A stretch of DNA of 54,762 nt. Source: Chloroflexota bacterium (GTDB taxonomy: Bacteria; Chloroflexota; Chloroflexia; Chloroflexales; Roseiflexaceae). The notes below the pieces were generated by a model, which ran no database searches, was not told the origin of the DNA, and saw only the letters and a list, made by a program, of their open reading frames with translations. The DNA lies in NCBI GenBank assembly GCA_013388755.1, contig JACAEQ010000081.1:1-54762 (forward strand). The letters run 5' to 3'. The translations under genes and the position numbers were made by a program. Of this stretch, positions 53,001 to 54,762 are shown in pieces (positions within the stretch are counted from its first letter, which is position 1; each line of letters starts with the position of its first letter).

Positions 53001-53822
53001 ACCGATAATATCGGCAACATGCGTGCCATGACCTTCGTAATCAATCGGATCGGGGTCGGGCTGCAGCGGATCATTGAAGCCGCCCGGCCCATTCGGCCAC
53101 ACCTCACCGACAAAGTCGTACCCCTCAACCACGCGCGCCGTAGGGAAGAGGCCATCGCGGGTCGTAGTGCGCGGATCGGACGGATTGGCGCCATAGGCCG
53201 CCCGGTAGGCCGCCAGGGTACCGACGCCGCCCAGTTTCGCATGGGTATAGTCAATACCGCTGTCGAGCACGGCCACCCGCACATCCTCGCCCTTGAACGC
53301 CAGTTCCTGAACGGCGCGTGTTGCGCCGATATAGGGCACGGTCTCGGCCAGATCGCGCTCATAGTTCACAACGGCGCTGATGCGCGAAATCTCGCCATCG
53401 CGCGCCAGCGTCGGCAACGCGGCGGCGTCGACATTCATGATCACCGCATTAAGGCCAATCCGCAGGCGCGCATATTCGGTCGCAGCCGGATCGATCGCGC
53501 GAATACGGGCGACAACCCGATCCTGTTGCTGCCTGATGCGCTCACCTTGCGCGAGTTGCGCCGCACCTTCGGCAACTGTCGCGACCGGTGCCTCGCGCAA
53601 ACGTATGACCACCTGCCGGCGGCCAGTCGCGCCTTCCAGGCCGGGAGACAGCACAGCGCGCGGATTCGCGATCTGTGCCGGCGTATCCAGGCGTAACCGG
53701 TCAATGCGGGCCGGATCGATTCGGGGCGGGCTTACCTGCGCCGCTGCCGGCGCGACAAGCGCAAACGCCAGCAGAAGCATCATCACCACGGTCAGGTATC
53801 GTAACGTTGCATGTCGACTCAT
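50073..53822 (-). CDS. secreted S8 (subtilisin) peptidase with inserted DUF4397 pair
   Basis: The 1249-residue protein has a signal peptide (VVMMLLLAFALVAPAAAQ), an I9-like propeptide region and a subtilisin domain with Asp187 (VAVLDSGIDYTH), His265 (EGHGTHVAD), Asn568 (VVASAGNSADRP) and Ser788 (GGTSGAAPMVSG). Two DUF4397 beta-domains (about 284-465; VRAVHASPDAPAVDILV and VRFIHLSPNAPAVDVAV) are inserted between the His motif and the strand GVAPKVDLYAVKVC. A PA-like domain (about 605-725) lies between Asn and Ser. The 400 or so residues after the Ser are beta-rich. It is probably an extracellular protease; whether the tandem inserts control access or bind a surface is unknown. Confidence 0.92.
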   Translation of the reverse strand: MSRHATLRYLTVVMMLLLAFALVAPAAAQVSPPRIDPARIDRLRLDTPAQIANPRAVLSPGLEGATGRRQVVIRLREAPVATVAEGAAQLAQGERIRQQQDRVVARIRAIDPAATEYARLRIGLNAVIMNVDAAALPTLARDGEISRISAVVNYERDLAETVPYIGATRAVQELAFKGEDVRVAVLDSGIDYTHAKLGGVGTLAAYRAAYGANPSDPRTTTRDGLFPTARVVEGYDFVGEVWPNGPGGFNDPLQPDPDPIDYEGHGTHVADIIGGNAIPDPERARVRAVHASPDAPAVDILVNGGVAFANVPFRAISDYALLPPGTYNIQVVPAGATTPVVIDANVTVAAGKDYTVAATGQLASIAPLVLVDDNSAPAAGNAHVRFIHLSPNAPAVDVAVAGGGPVIFANVAFGEVGTYTPVPAGTYNLEVRLAGTTTVVLPIPGVTLAAGKVYTAYAFGLVGGTGDQALGAGLSEDNVTAGSGVAPKVDLYAVKVCSAVSSACSGIAILQGLEYAADPNGDGKTDDHVHIVNMSLGSSYGQNYDDDSSILVDNITPLGILVVASAGNSADRPYIVGTPSAARSALSVAQTAVPSDTVYTVQIGGLTIGLVAQPWAPVPTTLISGPLQYGNGAGGNLNGCTAFPAGSLTGRVLLVDRGTCNVSIKGANGSAAGAVAVIVANNVAGDTPPVFGYGGGTVTVPTFTATRAAGTLLKARAGQVATIDPASGVPIVGSVVASSSRGPTMGQMFYGNQVMYGQIIKPEIGAPGASVSAVAGSGGGTEPFGGTSGAAPMVSGAAALLMNATNWQLSPWELKSRLMNTAETSILNKPTIFGGGLAPITRIGGGEMRIDRAVAAQASAWESISRGGALSFGMIDVTRNPRTLHRTVVVRNYGHTPLTYTIVPGFRFADDAASGAVTPDAPAAITVPPYGQRSFVLSLTVDPTKLPLWTLNSGPAGGNGDALTIPEYDGYLALDAPGTANDLTMPWQILPRAAGHVRAPASVNLAGGPAIAMLSNSGANDTAVETFALIGTNPFVTASPGAGQNAPPMDLRYVGVRAFDGTGVCDFDEPVIQFAINTHQRITHSNYPVEIDLVFDTNRDGRPDYVGFTAELGSFASTGQNLFFVAPVGAPTATAYFYTDHPTNSANTVVTICGDQIGVRSPGQQIDVSAYVYDNYFTGTELSYIEGMSTVIGAPRYVDAVGSGVVPAGGTLPLAIGATGSTATTTESGVLLMFYYAPSGNEARAITVR

Positions 53823-54071
53823 GGTTGCTTTCTTTCCCTCAGCAGAACGGTACTACCGATCGAACCGTCACACTGGCCAGGTGATCGCCGGCTTATACCC
53901 GGCAGCATTCGATCGTCCAGGATGACAGCACCCTGAGCAGCCGTGCAGCGGCGCATCGATCGAAGGGTACATGGCGTCTCGGCTGATGGTTGTGTGTCTG
54001 AATGCTACCTGGTATGACACGTACCGCCTGTTGCGTATCCAGGCGCCATCGTTGCGCGCACAGGATACCCT

Positions 54072-54172
54072 GCAACGGTGCAGTGGACGGTCGTATGTTC
54101 GGTCGCCTCAATGTAACGCGCCGACTGCGCAGCGTGAACCGCAACGACGCAATGGACGGTTGTATGTTCGGT
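54072..54172 (+). repeat. degenerate direct repeat, period 69
   Basis: GCAACGGTGCAGTGGACGGT then CGTATGTTCGGT at 54072-54103 is repeated with four changes at 54141-54172. The flanking DNA shows weaker similarity with the same 69-base offset. Confidence 0.6.
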
Positions 54173-54574
54173 GTGCCCTCCTTTCCAGCCACCCTACGCC
54201 GCACACTTCACCTGACAACACGCGTACCCTCGGCAGAGCAGTGCGTTTCGCTACTTTGAAGGAAGTACCACACTGCCGCAGGCTGCCACGAAACGGAGTC
54301 CGCGCCACTGCGTAACTCCTGAAACTGATAACTATGAAACGTCAAGAAGTGTGATCGCATTATACGATCGCCTGTCAAAACCCTCCGCTGCGCCCCTTTA
54401 CAAAAAAACCGGCCTGCATGGCTTCGCAAAGATGAAATCTTCATTTCTGGTCCCACACGAATATGAAAAGATTGTAATATATTGTGCCGGCGCAGCGTGG
54501 CGATCCAGGAGAGAACTCGCCCCTAAATCTCGGCGCGTGAGAAGGAGTGGGGTGTCTGATGCGTCGTTGCCCAC

Positions 54575-54714
54575 ACCATGGTCATTGCGCGAGGAGCGCC
54601 AGCGACAGCGTGCAGCGAGCGCAGCGTGGCTGAAGCCATCGAGCGGCGCGCGAGGAGAGTGCTTCGCGCGCGCTCGCCATGACAGTGACCATCTGGTGTT
54701 CGGATAGGCTCTAA
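54575..54714 (+). repeat. repeat family 1 copy with intact right end
   Basis: The copy ends TTCGGATAGGCTCTAA (54699-54714), identical to the right terminal repeat of the element at 35867-36030, with the shared TGACAGTGACCATCTGGTG inside. The left end has no recognisable inverted repeat. Confidence 0.75.
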
Positions 54715-54762
54715 TGCCAATACCTTGCAAATAAGGCTTTCTGCACCGCACCGTCCCCCACC

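Larger units (their letters stand above)
53823..54762. other. 940-base region without a credible gene
   Basis: No reading frame here looks coding. It contains the upstream region of the S8 peptidase gene, without a clear promoter, a degenerate direct repeat around 54072-54172, an A/T-richer stretch at about 54325-54485, and a repeat family 1 copy at the end. Confidence 0.5.

Noticed and set aside
52233-53696. A 487-codon plus-strand open frame opposite the S8 peptidase
   Set aside because: High GC content keeps antisense frames open; no motif supports it.
54351-54707. A 118-codon open frame at the end of the window
   Set aside because: Its second half is translation of repeat family 1; the first half has no supporting features.

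Overview
This 54.8 kb window is a GC-rich bacterial chromosome segment. The gene content suggests a Chloroflexi bacterium of the Roseiflexus/Chloroflexus type: a glycine decarboxylase split into GcvPA and GcvPB, Pro/Thr/Ala-rich lipoproteins, a Ser/Thr kinase with an extracellular tail, a DUF4397-containing S8 peptidase, a solitary HypF, a Uma2 protein and many small dispersed repeats. That assignment is an inference from gene families. I see no rRNA, tRNA, CRISPR array, phage or intact insertion sequence.

Layout. 1-3.6 kb (minus): a transglutaminase-like protease, an alpha-E protein and a circularly permuted ATP-grasp protein, a known trio predicted to make or modify peptides, with a terminator-like leader. 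3.9-7.0 kb (plus): a two-component system, an ABC-2 permease and a DUF4190 protein. 7.2-10.0 kb (plus): ribokinase, a HAD phosphatase and an LrgA/LrgB pair. 10.1-13.4 kb (plus): an overlapping run of SDR, MGMT, LOG-family and DUF58 genes. 13.4-19.5 kb (minus): an S1P-lyase-like PLP enzyme directly behind an FGGY kinase, then purC coupled to a Uma2 gene, then purM. 19.8-25.3 kb (plus): an unknown beta-rich membrane protein, a DUF5990 protein, hypF, pyrC and a GNAT.

25.5-31.4 kb (minus): the glycine cleavage operon gcvT-gcvH-gcvPA-(degenerate APH-fold protein)-gcvPB behind a tandem glycine riboswitch. 31.9-35.6 kb (minus): a large HEAT-repeat protein and a receiver-HTH-transmembrane fusion protein. 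36.0-41.3 kb (plus): a Ser/Thr kinase, a queuosine mannosyltransferase-like protein and a DUF3048 lipoprotein. 41.3-43.9 kb (minus): dnaX-ybaB-recR. 44.1-45.1 kb (plus): a DUF4349 lipoprotein. 45.3-53.8 kb (minus): a large protein that resembles an Hrq1/MrfA helicase stripped of its catalytic motifs, two Pro/Thr-rich envelope proteins and a secreted S8 peptidase.

The most striking observations are the catalytically dead helicase-like protein with a UvrD-type tail, the APH-like pseudokinase inside the gcv operon, the membrane-anchored receiver-HTH protein coupled to a HEAT protein, the kinase/lyase pair, an operator-like palindrome over the uma2-purC promoter, and several families of dispersed small repeats. 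One of these is MITE-like with 16 bp terminal inverted repeats and sits in the leader of the Ser/Thr kinase gene.
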